From Microbulbifer taiwanensis (GTDB lineage: Bacteria; Pseudomonadota; Gammaproteobacteria; Pseudomonadales; Cellvibrionaceae), in assembly GCF_014904815.1 (NCBI RefSeq), contig NZ_JACZFR010000057.1, positions 1 through 46,458 on the forward strand: a DNA stretch of 46,458 bases. Direction: 5' to 3'. The notes under the pieces were generated by a model. The model was not told the origin of the DNA. It worked only from the letters and a program-made list of their open reading frames with translations, and ran no database searches. Both the position numbers and the translations under genes were made by a program. Shown piece after piece: positions 9,900-18,834 of the stretch (positions are counted from its first letter, which is position 1; the number at the start of each line of letters is the position of its first letter).

Positions 9900-10631
9900 G
9901 GCTTGTAATTCATTCTCGACGCCGGCTTGGGCGTCTGTTCACTTTCATCCATGGGGTTGTGATAGACCCGCGTTTGTTTTGGCTGTCGCCGAATTGGAGT
10001 ATAGACCCGCAACAGAATGTTGTCGGTCAGCATGACTGTGTGTTTGTCCGAGGTTGCGGAGGTGTCTGCAAGTGACCCCGGAAGCTAAGGATGACGGAGA
10101 TACACTGCGGGAGTAGGAGTAAGAGGATGGACCGGTGATATTTACATTCCCGGATGAGAAAATCCAGGATTTGTGGCTCACAACGGTGCCATCGATCCTG
10201 GAGTTGCTAGAGGATATTGATGCCGAATAATGGCGGATCGCAAAGCCTGGTGATTCTTGTTGGACTAGACTGAAGGGCGAATTTCTATAATTTTGGTATC
10301 CTGGAAAGTTTGGGCGATATGGTGAATTAAGCTGTTGTCAACGAAAGATGAGAATGGGGAATCGAATAAATCGACTACGGATGGTTTCTCTCTCTATGGC
10401 GGCAACTCTATCGATTGCTACAAGACTTGCGGAAGGCACTGATATCGTCAGTCTATCACTATTGCAGTATGTAGTCGTTATATCACCCGTCGGAATCCAG
10501 TTTGATCTGTCCGGGGTCATGGTATTCCGGGAGCTGAAGAAAGCCGTGCCCGACTGCCTCGTAAAGTCTCTCAATTACACAAGTGAGGCAATGACGGATC
10601 GATGGTGGCGATGCCTGCATTGGGACATGAA
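9900..10631. other. 732-bp gap between divergent genes
   Basis: This stretch separates the minus-strand N-domain gene from the plus-strand transglutaminase gene. It holds a 70-bp conserved element at 9940-10009 and a doubtful 95-codon frame at 10348-10635. Apart from those I see no gene, RNA or clear terminator. It presumably carries promoters for both directions. Confidence 0.6.
9940..10009. promoter_or_regulatory. 70-bp conserved upstream element, copy A
   Basis: This sequence aligns without net length change to 18668-18737, upstream of the paralogous large gene. Identical blocks on the plus strand are CACTTTCATCC, TGGGG, TGTGA, ACCCG, GGCT and GAGTATAGACCCG. Within this copy ATAGACCCG occurs twice, about 39 bases apart (9962-9970 and 10001-10009). 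It lies 40 bp upstream of the minus-strand start at 9899. A shared promoter/operator for the two N-domain genes is the simplest reading, but the -10 and -35 boxes cannot be assigned with confidence. Confidence 0.6.
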
Positions 10632-10635
10632 ATGA
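10348..10635 (+). CDS. Possible 95-residue leader or small protein (doubtful)
   Basis: An open frame of 95 codons starts at an ATG with only a weak ribosome site. It begins with a basic then hydrophobic stretch like a signal peptide, and its stop overlaps the ATG of the transglutaminase gene by 4 bp (ATGA at 10632). That overlap is what one expects of a coupled gene. However, the downstream half looks unstructured and I recognise no family. It may simply be an open leader. Confidence 0.2.
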   Translation: MRMGNRINRLRMVSLSMAATLSIATRLAEGTDIVSLSLLQYVVVISPVGIQFDLSGVMVFRELKKAVPDCLVKSLNYTSEAMTDRWWRCLHWDMK

Positions 10636-11543
10636 AAATCCACAGGGGCCTGGTTTCAACCCTGATCGTCCTGCTTGACTGGCTGGGGGCGTCCGTGGGC
10701 TTCGCCAGTGAGGTGCAGTTGGTAACCCTTACGGCCGAGATCACTGTAATCAACCATTCGGATCGGGACATAGGTAGGTATGTACACAGGCTGTCCGTGC
10801 CGGTTGCCGGGCATCTCCAACAAAAACTGGTGGGGATAAGATACGAACATCCGGAAAGCATCATACGAAAGAGGCGCAGGCGTGGAGATAGCGACTACCT
10901 GGAGCTTCGTTGGAATATTCCGGCTGAATCGGTTTCGACCCGGAAGGTGCACTTTGACCTGGAGTTGTCCCCCTACGACTACAGGTCAGGGAATCGCGCA
11001 GTTGCTCCAATGACCACTGAGAACTACCTGCAGCCCGCAAAGTATATCGAGTCGGACTCGAGTGCGGTCAAGCGGTTGGCCGCACAAATAGAGAGTACCT
11101 ACGAGACGGACGAGGAGCGGCTGCGGGCCGCTTTCCTTGTCCCGCAGCAAATGATTGATTATCAGGTGCAGTCCACGCAGGGGGCGCTCTCGGCGATTGA
11201 GCACGGAAAAGGAGACTGCACAGAGTTTGCCGCTCTTTTTGTCGCCTTGGCGAGAGCTATGGGATATCCAGCCAGGATGACCACTGAATTCCTGTTTGTC
11301 TCGAGAACGGAATTTCGACAGCCGAACCATCACTCGGCCGAAGTTTACTTGAATGGCAGTTGGATCCCGGTAGATCCTAACCTGGCCTTGGACCGGAAGT
11401 ATGGTTACGGATTTGGCGTTGGAACGGCCAAAAAAGTGATTATAAGCCGGGATTTTTCCTGGGTTTGGGCGAATCTCTGGCCCAGATCATTGGGCAGCGC
11501 GCGGAATAGTGTTGATGTAAAAGTGCGGTGGAAGCTGAAATAG
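10632..11543 (+). CDS. Exported transglutaminase-fold (papain-like) protein
   Basis: A 303-residue protein with an N-terminal signal sequence (MKIHRG then hydrophobic residues, likely cut after GFAS near residue 27), so it should act in the periplasm. The catalytic triad of the transglutaminase-like superfamily is visible: Cys in GKGDCTEFAALF near residue 195, His in PNHHSAEVYLNG, and Asp in WIPVDPN. Bacterial members are mostly peptidases or amidases, not crosslinkers. The N-terminal ~120 residues form a beta-rich region. The start chosen is the ATG at 10632, whose product starts the signal peptide cleanly; an ATG at 10602 would add ten residues. It is followed 12 bp later by the ATP-grasp ligase gene, and the pairing of an amide-forming ligase with an amide-cleaving enzyme suggests they act on the same bond or polymer. 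Confidence 0.85.
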   Translation: MKIHRGLVSTLIVLLDWLGASVGFASEVQLVTLTAEITVINHSDRDIGRYVHRLSVPVAGHLQQKLVGIRYEHPESIIRKRRRRGDSDYLELRWNIPAESVSTRKVHFDLELSPYDYRSGNRAVAPMTTENYLQPAKYIESDSSAVKRLAAQIESTYETDEERLRAAFLVPQQMIDYQVQSTQGALSAIEHGKGDCTEFAALFVALARAMGYPARMTTEFLFVSRTEFRQPNHHSAEVYLNGSWIPVDPNLALDRKYGYGFGVGTAKKVIISRDFSWVWANLWPRSLGSARNSVDVKVRWKLK

Positions 11544-11555
11544 GGAAGGTTGTAT

Positions 11556-13667
11556 ATGGAGATTGCGCTAAAGGATAGCGGTTTGTTTGCAGGAGGATTC
11601 TCCCAGGATAAATTGCTGGAGAGTGATCTTCTCAAAAGTGAAAACGACTTTTCTGGGTCTCCATTTTTGAAGAAGAAGGGGGATATTGATCAGCTCCTGA
11701 TTACGGAGAAGGCATTGGAACTTGGCTTGTATGTCAAGTTTTATCGATCGGACATTTATAGTGTGTCCAATGGGCGCAGAAGTATCCTTTTTTGTCAGAC
11801 ATCTGCGATGGTGTCGGAGGTTTACAGATTCTGTGCGCAGTTGAAGCATGTCACTAAAGAGATATTATCCCGGAATGAAGTTCCTGTCCCGCCGGGTGAG
11901 GTTTTTGAAAGCTACCGCAAAGCACTCAGGTATTTTGAGTCGATGAGCGGGCCCGTTGTCGTAAAACCGGTCCGTGGAAGCCATGGTAGAGGGATCACCA
12001 CCGGTGTGATAGATGAGGCCACCTTTAGGCTGGCTTGGGATACCGCCAAGAACAAGTCGTCAGAGGTTATTGTCGAGAAACACCTTCCCGGTTGTGATAT
12101 TCGCGTCAATGTCATTGGTGGCCAAGCTGTCTCTGCCTGTTTCAGAATTCCCGCCAATGTCGTCGGGGACGGTTCCAGTACGATAAAATCGCTTGTGGAT
12201 AGGAAAAATGAGAGACGGAAGGGAAATCCCGCACACTTACTGATGTCTGAGTATATCAAGCGATTTGACCTGCTTGAGTTGAAGGGGGTATCTATGGAAG
12301 AGGTCCCTGCGGCGGGGGAGCGCGTCTGGCTATCTGGTGTGGCCAACGTGTCCGTTGGGGGAGAAGGTATCCAGCTTATCGAGCACTTGGACCCCGCCAT
12401 CTTAAGGATGGCTGAGAGGGCGGCCAAAGCATTTCCAGGTGTTTATCATGTGGGTGTGGATGTGATGGTTCCGGCCTACGATAAGCCGGAAAACTGCACT
12501 CCCTTTATTATTGAGGTCAATACGAATTCTGCTACCTCCGCGCCAGTGTTTCCAAACTACGGAAACGCGGTGGACCTTCCCGAGTTATTGCTGAATCACC
12601 TCCTTGCTGAGGGCGGTCCAGCCCCGTGTTTCCCCGCCTGGCATGACAGCAATTTACCGGAAAGGAAGGTACTTTCTGTTGCGGCGCAGTGGGATTGCGA
12701 ATTCCGTGATCTGAAAGTCAGAAAACGTCTTGCTGGCCAGAAGGCACTGATAAGGCACGCTGCCAGCAGGCTCAATCTCAAGTTCTCGGAAATCAGCGGC
12801 TCGGTTGCGTCTGTCGAGTGCGGTGAGGAGTTTAGGCTGTTTCACCGCGCCATGCCCGACAATGTGCTCCAGGGAGCACGTCGCGCCTGCGTTCACAATG
12901 ACTTGCGGGCCGGACTGTTGGAGAAGGCGGGAGTGAACTCATCCCTGGGAAATATTGCTGCGACGGAGCATTTCGCGGATGAGAGCCCTGTCCGCTATCG
13001 ACTGCTGGTCATTGGTGGCCATCTGGTGGCAGGCCTGGAGAGATCGCGGAAAGCACCGGAAACCGGCGATGAATCTGGCCTTTCTGGTGCGGCTATGCTG
13101 TTTGGCGAGGTGACCAGTGATGTCAGTGAAAGCATCCATGTAGATTTCTCCCGTATCGCGGTCGGTGCAGTAGATGCGCTATTCGGTCCATTTCTGGCCG
13201 GGGTGGATATCATTGCAAAAGACATTTCGGCACCGGCGACTGAGCAGGCCTGGATGGTGACGGATGTCGTCTCCAATCCGGCATTGGGATGGCATCACTT
13301 TCCCGTATTCGGCAAGGGCAGAGACGTGGCCGGCGCACTGCTGGCGGCCCTGTTTCCCCGCGTGATTGACGAACGTACACCGCTTATGCACTTTTGTATC
13401 ACCGTAGAGGGAGACGGTGTCAATGGTGCTTATCGGAGGCGGATAAGGATACATGCCTGTGAAAGGGGGATTGTCGGGGAACTGCGCGCTGTATCGAAGA
13501 AGTCTGTTGAAATCGCAGCCCAGGGTACTCCCGTGGCATTGTCGTCCTTACTTTCGCTCTGCTCGGTCGGCAATGACGGATCCTCCACCTTCGACGTGCA
13601 TGTGGAATCATTGCCACTTGCCGGATATGAGGGGTTTGAGATCCGCGACCAAACAGAGGCTCCCTAG
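11556..13667 (+). CDS. Cyanophycin-synthetase-like ATP-grasp ligase with a degenerate second half
   Basis: A 703-residue protein. Residues ~95-350 form an ATP-grasp domain of the cyanophycin synthetase/glutathione synthase type: KPVRGSHGRGITTG (nucleotide lid), VVGDGSSTIKSLVD (a cyanophycin-synthetase hallmark), GVDVMVP, and the metal-binding IIEVNTNS. Such enzymes make amide bonds by acyl-phosphate chemistry. The C-terminal half (~370-690) echoes the same fold with weaker motifs: RLLVIGGHLVAGLERS, GVDIIAKDI, VTDVVSNPALGWHHFPVFG and GRDVAGALLAALFPR. It lacks the glycine-rich lid, so it is probably inactive or binds substrate. The start is the ATG at 11556, with AGGGAAGG 6 bases upstream; a TTG two codons earlier is less likely. 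The Mur ligase domain present in true cyanophycin synthetase is absent here but is encoded by neighbours. The stop overlaps the convergent large gene by 4 bp. Confidence 0.85.
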   Translation: MEIALKDSGLFAGGFSQDKLLESDLLKSENDFSGSPFLKKKGDIDQLLITEKALELGLYVKFYRSDIYSVSNGRRSILFCQTSAMVSEVYRFCAQLKHVTKEILSRNEVPVPPGEVFESYRKALRYFESMSGPVVVKPVRGSHGRGITTGVIDEATFRLAWDTAKNKSSEVIVEKHLPGCDIRVNVIGGQAVSACFRIPANVVGDGSSTIKSLVDRKNERRKGNPAHLLMSEYIKRFDLLELKGVSMEEVPAAGERVWLSGVANVSVGGEGIQLIEHLDPAILRMAERAAKAFPGVYHVGVDVMVPAYDKPENCTPFIIEVNTNSATSAPVFPNYGNAVDLPELLLNHLLAEGGPAPCFPAWHDSNLPERKVLSVAAQWDCEFRDLKVRKRLAGQKALIRHAASRLNLKFSEISGSVASVECGEEFRLFHRAMPDNVLQGARRACVHNDLRAGLLEKAGVNSSLGNIAATEHFADESPVRYRLLVIGGHLVAGLERSRKAPETGDESGLSGAAMLFGEVTSDVSESIHVDFSRIAVGAVDALFGPFLAGVDIIAKDISAPATEQAWMVTDVVSNPALGWHHFPVFGKGRDVAGALLAALFPRVIDERTPLMHFCITVEGDGVNGAYRRRIRIHACERGIVGELRAVSKKSVEIAAQGTPVALSSLLSLCSVGNDGSSTFDVHVESLPLAGYEGFEIRDQTEAP

Positions 13668-16600
13668 ACGTAGCTACCGCTTTTCTGCGCCTCTTCGAAC
13701 AACAGTCTGGATACCGAGCCGAAATCCGAATCCCGCCGGGAGCCTTTGATCAGTACCAGGTCGGACTGACCGGCGTTCTCCGCCAAATAACTGACGAGTT
13801 CCGCTGCAGTGGAGAAGTGCGGGCCCAGTACCCTTTCCGGCAGGACCGCGCGCAGGTACTGCATGTCGTCCCCGTGTGTTACCACCCAGTCCGCACCGCT
13901 GGCGAGCAGCGGTTCGGCGAGGCTCTCGTGCAGTGCCTGGGACTGGTCGCCGAGCTGCACTATACGGCCGAGCACGGCAATCTTGCGCCCGCCCTCGCCG
14001 ACCTTTGTCTGCTCGAATAGCGAGAAGGCGTTCAGCATGGAGCTGATGGTCGCATTCCAGCTGTCGTCGATCACCCTCAGTGACCGCCCGCCCAGGTCCA
14101 GGTGGCTGCGGTGCAGGTGCCCCTCATCCAGCTCCAGCTGGTCCAGTGTCTCCGCGGCAGTGACAAGGTCGAGACCCATGGCATAGACGGCGCAGAGAGC
14201 GGCCACTGCGTTGTACACCATGCCGGTGCTTGGGGCAGGCACGCGTAGTTGTAATTGCACTTGCGGCGTTCGCAGAGTCACCCAGCTGCCGTCCTCGTCG
14301 CCGCGAATATCGATTATCTGCACTTCCGCGTCTTCACTGGTACCGAAGACGATGACACGGTTCGCATGCTTGCTGGCCTGCTCGAGCACATAGTCGAAAC
14401 ACTGCAGGTGTTCGCCGATTATCGCCACTGCCGCCCCAGTGAGGCCGTCGAAGATCCGAGACTTCCACTTTGCGGTATCCCGTACGGTTTTTACGCGCTT
14501 GGTGGTCTGGGACACGCCAAGCTCGGTGATCAGTGCAATCGTGGGTTTGATCTTCCGCGTTATCGGGCCGCGTTTCATCCACAGGGCGCTCTGCGCCACC
14601 TCGATGACCGCCGCCTCGTGGTCCCTGCTCAGGCTGGCCAGCATGGTCGGGGCGCCGACCCGGGAGTTGTAGTTGCCGAGGCTCGTCAGTACCTTTTCCC
14701 GGCCGCCGAGCATTTGCCCGAGCATTTTAAGGGTGCTGGACTTTCCGGCGGTACCGGTGATCGCGATGACGTCGCCGGTGAAGCGGCTGCGCGCGGCCAG
14801 CCCCAGTTCGATAATCGCCTTGATGGGATCTTCCACCTGCAGGACCGGTAGCGCCGGCGGCAGACCGGGGATCGGCCTGGCGACAATCGCACCGGCGATG
14901 GTATCGGCGAATTCCGGCAGCTTGCTGTGCAGGTCCCACTCGCTGGGCCAGGCTGAGGTGGTGCTCTGCTCGTGGTAGGCCCTGTCCAGGTTACTGTGGG
15001 CGACGAACATGACCGGGTCGAGCGATTGGGGAATGAAACCCTTGCCGGACACGACGCTGCGCACGAACCAGCCCTCCGGGGGCGGCACCAGCCATTTGCC
15101 GCCGGTCACTGATACCAGCTGCTCGGCATTCCATGTCTGGCCCGGGTAGTGCTCGTGCACCAGTTCGGAAAATTCTGTCTGGTAAACCGGTATTTGTTTC
15201 CGGAGACCTGTATCAGCCTTGGGCGGGACATCCAGGTGCACCACAAACCCGTCGAGCGGAATGGGTTTTATTCGGTCGCGGCTGGAGACGAGTCCAATAT
15301 GCAGTTGCAGATCGGCCCTGATAAAAGTTTTCGATGCTGGCGGCCTTAGGCCGTAGAAGTCCCGGTAGATGACGCCCGGGCGCCAGCGGCTGGTGGGCAT
15401 CTGCCAGTCGCAGGGATCGTGGTCCATGGATTTTCCCCAGTAGGGCATGGAGGTCTGCCGGGTGGGTATTGCGCGGAAGTCTAAGCGGTAGTCCTGGTCC
15501 GGCACTCGTTCCGTGGTCCAGAAGGATTCCACCCAGAGCAGCTGCCGCGACTTCACATCCCGCGGCTGCAGTCGCACACCCAGCAGCGTGAGTGGGCCAA
15601 TCCTCAGCGGCGCAATCCTGGCATCTTCAGGCACCGAGTCTACCCGCCAGGCCGGATTGGTCGGACGCTCTTTCTGCATCAGTGCCGTGAGATTGTACTG
15701 GGTCTTATGCGCCAGCGGGCAATCGAGCACCGGGCGGTCTGGAGGGCTCAGTGCGATGGAGCCGCTGCCATCCTCCAGTAGTTTCATGTCCGTGCCGAGT
15801 TTCACGCAGAGCTCTGCGTAGCGGCGGCTGGCCTCGATGGCCTTGCGACCGGTCAGCTGACGGCTGAACCCGAAGCCGACACCTGCCGGAACAAAAGTGA
15901 CTCTCTCCACACCCCTGGCGCTGAGCTCCAACCGGAAAACGCCGCTGTCGCCAAGAGAGTGCCGCACTGAATCAAACAGGAGGTCGCCGGCGTCGTGAAT
16001 GATGGGTCGCTGGCGGTAGACTTCGATTCCCTGTAACAGGTGTGCGCTGGTTCCGAGCACCGCATCGGCGCCGGCATCGATGATCGCCTGGCCGACTGCT
16101 ATCTCCTGCTGGCCCGGGTGACGCTCCAGGTTGGGGCCCCAGTGCACGGCCACCAGGACGATCTGGGCCCGTTGCCGGGCTGCCTGAACCCGGGGCGCCA
16201 GCTGTGCCATCCAGGCACGGGGATCCGACAGGGACAGGTGGGCGCAGCCTCCGGTATTTTCAAAGGCGGCGAAGTGGTGTTGGGTGGCATCCAGTGAGAA
16301 GATGGCCACGTTCAGTGGACCGGCCGGTCTGATTACCGGAGTCAGGGCCTCGTCGAAACTAGCCCCGGATCCGGTGTGGCCGATACCGACGGTATCCAGC
16401 CACTGCCGCTGTTCCAGTAACGCCTGCGGACCGTAGTCACCGCTGTGGTTGTTGGCGGTGGTGACCACGTCTACCCTGGCGGCGACCAGCTGGCGCAGCA
16501 TCTCCGGCCTGGCTCGGTAGTAGTAGGGCGAGGCCTCGCCCTTCTCCACCCCCTGTTCGCCGGCGGTTGCCACCACACACTCCAGGTTGACGATACTGAG

Positions 16601-18427
16601 ATCGGCATTGTTGAGGGCGGGGATTTTTCCCAGCACGGTTTCCTCACCCAGTTCGGCGGTTCTGTAGTGCTGGCGGCGGCCCAGGTTGACATCGCCTCCC
16701 CAGGCGACCACCGGCGCCTCGGTTGGTGGCAGAATGGGGTGCAGGGTTTCGTCCACCAGGTTGGCAGGCGCGGCGACCTGGCCGCCATTGCGCAGGTAAT
16801 TGCGGTAGGCCACAAAGCCGGACAGGTAGTGCTCCACGTCGTCGATGCGCACGCGGAAGGCGTGGTGGCGGATAAAGAAGCTGCCGACGATTCTCTGCGG
16901 ATTGCGATAGAACATCGCAAACTCGGGCCAGAAGTAGCCGTTGAGCAGGTAGTTGGCGCGCTTGTGCAGGGCGCGGTAGAACCAGTCCAGGTCGAGCTGT
17001 ACCAGCAGGTGCTGGAAGCGCTCTTCCCGCTGCAGTCGGGTCACCATTTTCTGCGCCGCCATCATCAACTCCAGCAGCGTGGGGAAGGTGGTGATGCGGT
17101 TTTCCACGAAGTCCAGGTAGTCGGCGACGTTCCTGATGCCGAACTGGTAGTACTTTTCCTCCGGGCGATAGAGGGTCAGTTCGTTGACGCAGTAGCTCAA
17201 CCAGTGGTCGTGGGCTTTCCAGTGATTGGCAGCGATAAAGTAGGTGAAGGCCTTTTCCACCGTCGCCAGCCAGCGGGGATTGCGGGTCAGGCCATAGAGG
17301 CGCATCAGGCCGAACGCCGCCTCGCCGTCGTAGTAGACGATGCGGAACTCTTCCTTGAGGGTGAGTTCAGGGAATTGCAGTACGTGCATGAATTTGCCGC
17401 TGTGCGGATCCTGCATAAACTGGATGCCCAGGGCCAGCTGATCCATCAGCTCCAGATACTGGTCCGATTTGGTCAGCTCGCTGAATTTCACCAGCGCCAG
17501 CAGGCACACGGCGTTGCCACCGAGTTTGATTTCGCCGTTTCTCTCGACCAGGAAGGCGGCCCTCTCACCGGACTCCAGCGTGACCCGCTTGATCAGTTTT
17601 CCTGTCAGGTATTGCAGTGACCTGTCGATGGCGGCCTTCAGCTTCTGGTCGCCGGTCACCTCCCAGGCCTCCAGCATGGAGTAGGTGCTACTGGTGTGGC
17701 GCAGTGTGTTGTAGCTATCTATATGCCTGTCAAAGCAGGCGTGCCAGCCGTAGTAAAAACGCCCGCTTGGCTTGACCTGGCTGGCCAGGTAGTCGCTACT
17801 GGTTTCGATCAGTTTGGTGACCGTGCCCTCGTCCAGCTCCTCGACCACGCGGCGGCCGGCGTTACGCCCCGGGCCATACAGGGGTGCGGGACTTCCCGAA
17901 CCGTCGCAGAATATTCCCTCGGTGGACAGCACAAATACCGGCCTGTCATCGGAGAAATCCAATTCCAGCTGTGCGCTGTAGCGCCTGCGCACGTAAGACT
18001 TGAAGTTCTTCTCATTGAAGACCGCATGGCTGATTTTATTCCCGCCATAGATCATGGCGTTGCCGTTCAGTTCCTGCTCCAGAAAGGCGTACTTGTATTC
18101 CGGATCCAGGGCTATGCCATAGCGGAAGTAGGCGCGCTTGGTGGCACTGAAGCGTTGATTCAGATCTCTCCAGGTCATCGCCTCTGAATCGAATACCCAA
18201 TCCACCCTGAGCCAGCAGACATCCATCTTCGCGGCATTGGCCGCCCGCCGCGCCAGGGTGGCCGCGGCCTGCCAGGCGCCGGCGAAATCCTTCGCTGTGA
18301 CATGCTGGACCTTGGCCCTCTGTCTTCCATCGCTGACGGAAAAGAAGAGGGTATAGGGCGGTGCTAAACCGCGCAGTGCGTGTTCCACCGCGGGGCGGGC
18401 TTGCATTAGCAGTTTTGAAAGTGACAT
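13664..18427 (-). CDS. 1587-residue fusion: toroid-like domain, CapA, beta-sandwich, MurF-like ligase
   Basis: Four parts can be seen. Residues ~1-560 are the paralogue of the 588-residue protein at 8133-9899. Residues ~570-900 are CapA-like (WGGDVNLG, VNLECVVA, TANNHSGDYG, VHWGPNLE, GTSAHLLQG). Residues ~950-1090 form a beta-rich segment with TSRWRPGVIYRDFYGLRPP, reminiscent of the C-terminal sandwich in some bacterial protein-mannosyltransferase-like membrane proteins. Residues ~1100-1587 are MurF-like: P-loop ITGTAGKSS near 1222, VIEVAQSALW, IDDSWNATISSM near 1450, and VLIKGSR near the end. There is no signal peptide. The start at 18427 aligns MSLSKLL with the paralogue's MFLSKLI and has AAGG upstream; a longer frame reaching 18559 has no such support. 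High GC matches the chromosome. The function is unknown; ligation of an amino acid or peptide to an unusual acceptor is inferred. Confidence 0.87.
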   Translation of the reverse strand: MSLSKLLMQARPAVEHALRGLAPPYTLFFSVSDGRQRAKVQHVTAKDFAGAWQAAATLARRAANAAKMDVCWLRVDWVFDSEAMTWRDLNQRFSATKRAYFRYGIALDPEYKYAFLEQELNGNAMIYGGNKISHAVFNEKNFKSYVRRRYSAQLELDFSDDRPVFVLSTEGIFCDGSGSPAPLYGPGRNAGRRVVEELDEGTVTKLIETSSDYLASQVKPSGRFYYGWHACFDRHIDSYNTLRHTSSTYSMLEAWEVTGDQKLKAAIDRSLQYLTGKLIKRVTLESGERAAFLVERNGEIKLGGNAVCLLALVKFSELTKSDQYLELMDQLALGIQFMQDPHSGKFMHVLQFPELTLKEEFRIVYYDGEAAFGLMRLYGLTRNPRWLATVEKAFTYFIAANHWKAHDHWLSYCVNELTLYRPEEKYYQFGIRNVADYLDFVENRITTFPTLLELMMAAQKMVTRLQREERFQHLLVQLDLDWFYRALHKRANYLLNGYFWPEFAMFYRNPQRIVGSFFIRHHAFRVRIDDVEHYLSGFVAYRNYLRNGGQVAAPANLVDETLHPILPPTEAPVVAWGGDVNLGRRQHYRTAELGEETVLGKIPALNNADLSIVNLECVVATAGEQGVEKGEASPYYYRARPEMLRQLVAARVDVVTTANNHSGDYGPQALLEQRQWLDTVGIGHTGSGASFDEALTPVIRPAGPLNVAIFSLDATQHHFAAFENTGGCAHLSLSDPRAWMAQLAPRVQAARQRAQIVLVAVHWGPNLERHPGQQEIAVGQAIIDAGADAVLGTSAHLLQGIEVYRQRPIIHDAGDLLFDSVRHSLGDSGVFRLELSARGVERVTFVPAGVGFGFSRQLTGRKAIEASRRYAELCVKLGTDMKLLEDGSGSIALSPPDRPVLDCPLAHKTQYNLTALMQKERPTNPAWRVDSVPEDARIAPLRIGPLTLLGVRLQPRDVKSRQLLWVESFWTTERVPDQDYRLDFRAIPTRQTSMPYWGKSMDHDPCDWQMPTSRWRPGVIYRDFYGLRPPASKTFIRADLQLHIGLVSSRDRIKPIPLDGFVVHLDVPPKADTGLRKQIPVYQTEFSELVHEHYPGQTWNAEQLVSVTGGKWLVPPPEGWFVRSVVSGKGFIPQSLDPVMFVAHSNLDRAYHEQSTTSAWPSEWDLHSKLPEFADTIAGAIVARPIPGLPPALPVLQVEDPIKAIIELGLAARSRFTGDVIAITGTAGKSSTLKMLGQMLGGREKVLTSLGNYNSRVGAPTMLASLSRDHEAAVIEVAQSALWMKRGPITRKIKPTIALITELGVSQTTKRVKTVRDTAKWKSRIFDGLTGAAVAIIGEHLQCFDYVLEQASKHANRVIVFGTSEDAEVQIIDIRGDEDGSWVTLRTPQVQLQLRVPAPSTGMVYNAVAALCAVYAMGLDLVTAAETLDQLELDEGHLHRSHLDLGGRSLRVIDDSWNATISSMLNAFSLFEQTKVGEGGRKIAVLGRIVQLGDQSQALHESLAEPLLASGADWVVTHGDDMQYLRAVLPERVLGPHFSTAAELVSYLAENAGQSDLVLIKGSRRDSDFGSVSRLLFEEAQKSGSYV

Positions 18428-18667
18428 GGCCTTATTGCTTGTTGAAGGTTGATGTAACTGATTCGCAGCCCGGTCCATTGCGACCGAGAAGCCTGTGAGG
18501 GTCGAAAGGGCACTGGTGCCATTCAGTGGCAGGTCAGCGCAGCACGATGACCGGCACATTGGGCTATTGAATCGAATCTGGCTGTTGAGACTTCTTTCGC
18601 GGGTGGCCGGCAGCCGGGAATGTCCCGGAGGAAAAAGCCGTGGGTGACGCCAGAGTAGACATCAAGA

Positions 18668-18737
18668 CACTTTCATCCCTGGGGCTGTGAAGAACCCGTA
18701 TAAATTTGTGGCTATTGCGTAGAGGAGTATAGACCCG
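18668..18737. promoter_or_regulatory. 70-bp conserved upstream element, copy B
   Basis: This is the partner of 9940-10009, with the same block order and the same total length. The conserved ends are CACTTTCATCC and GAGTATAGACCCG. It lies 240 bp upstream of the minus-strand start at 18427, against 40 bp for copy A. Conservation of block spacing in otherwise unlike flanks suggests selection, or retention after duplication of the gene with its upstream region. Confidence 0.6.
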
Positions 18738-18834
18738 AGAGTGAAACCTGCCCGGGCAATAGACGCATTCACGAATCGTTCAGGGGCAGCTGGGATGGCG
18801 GCAGCGACTGTGTGGAAATAGTTGAAACTTCCGC

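Noticed and set aside
16445..17620. 391-codon plus-strand frame inside the large fusion gene
   Set aside because: Antisense shadow; the opposite strand encodes a conserved domain with a paralogue.
18428..18559. 44-residue N-terminal extension of the large fusion protein
   Set aside because: Cys/Ser-rich, not present in the paralogue, and the conserved MSLSKLL start at 18427 has an AAGG site upstream.
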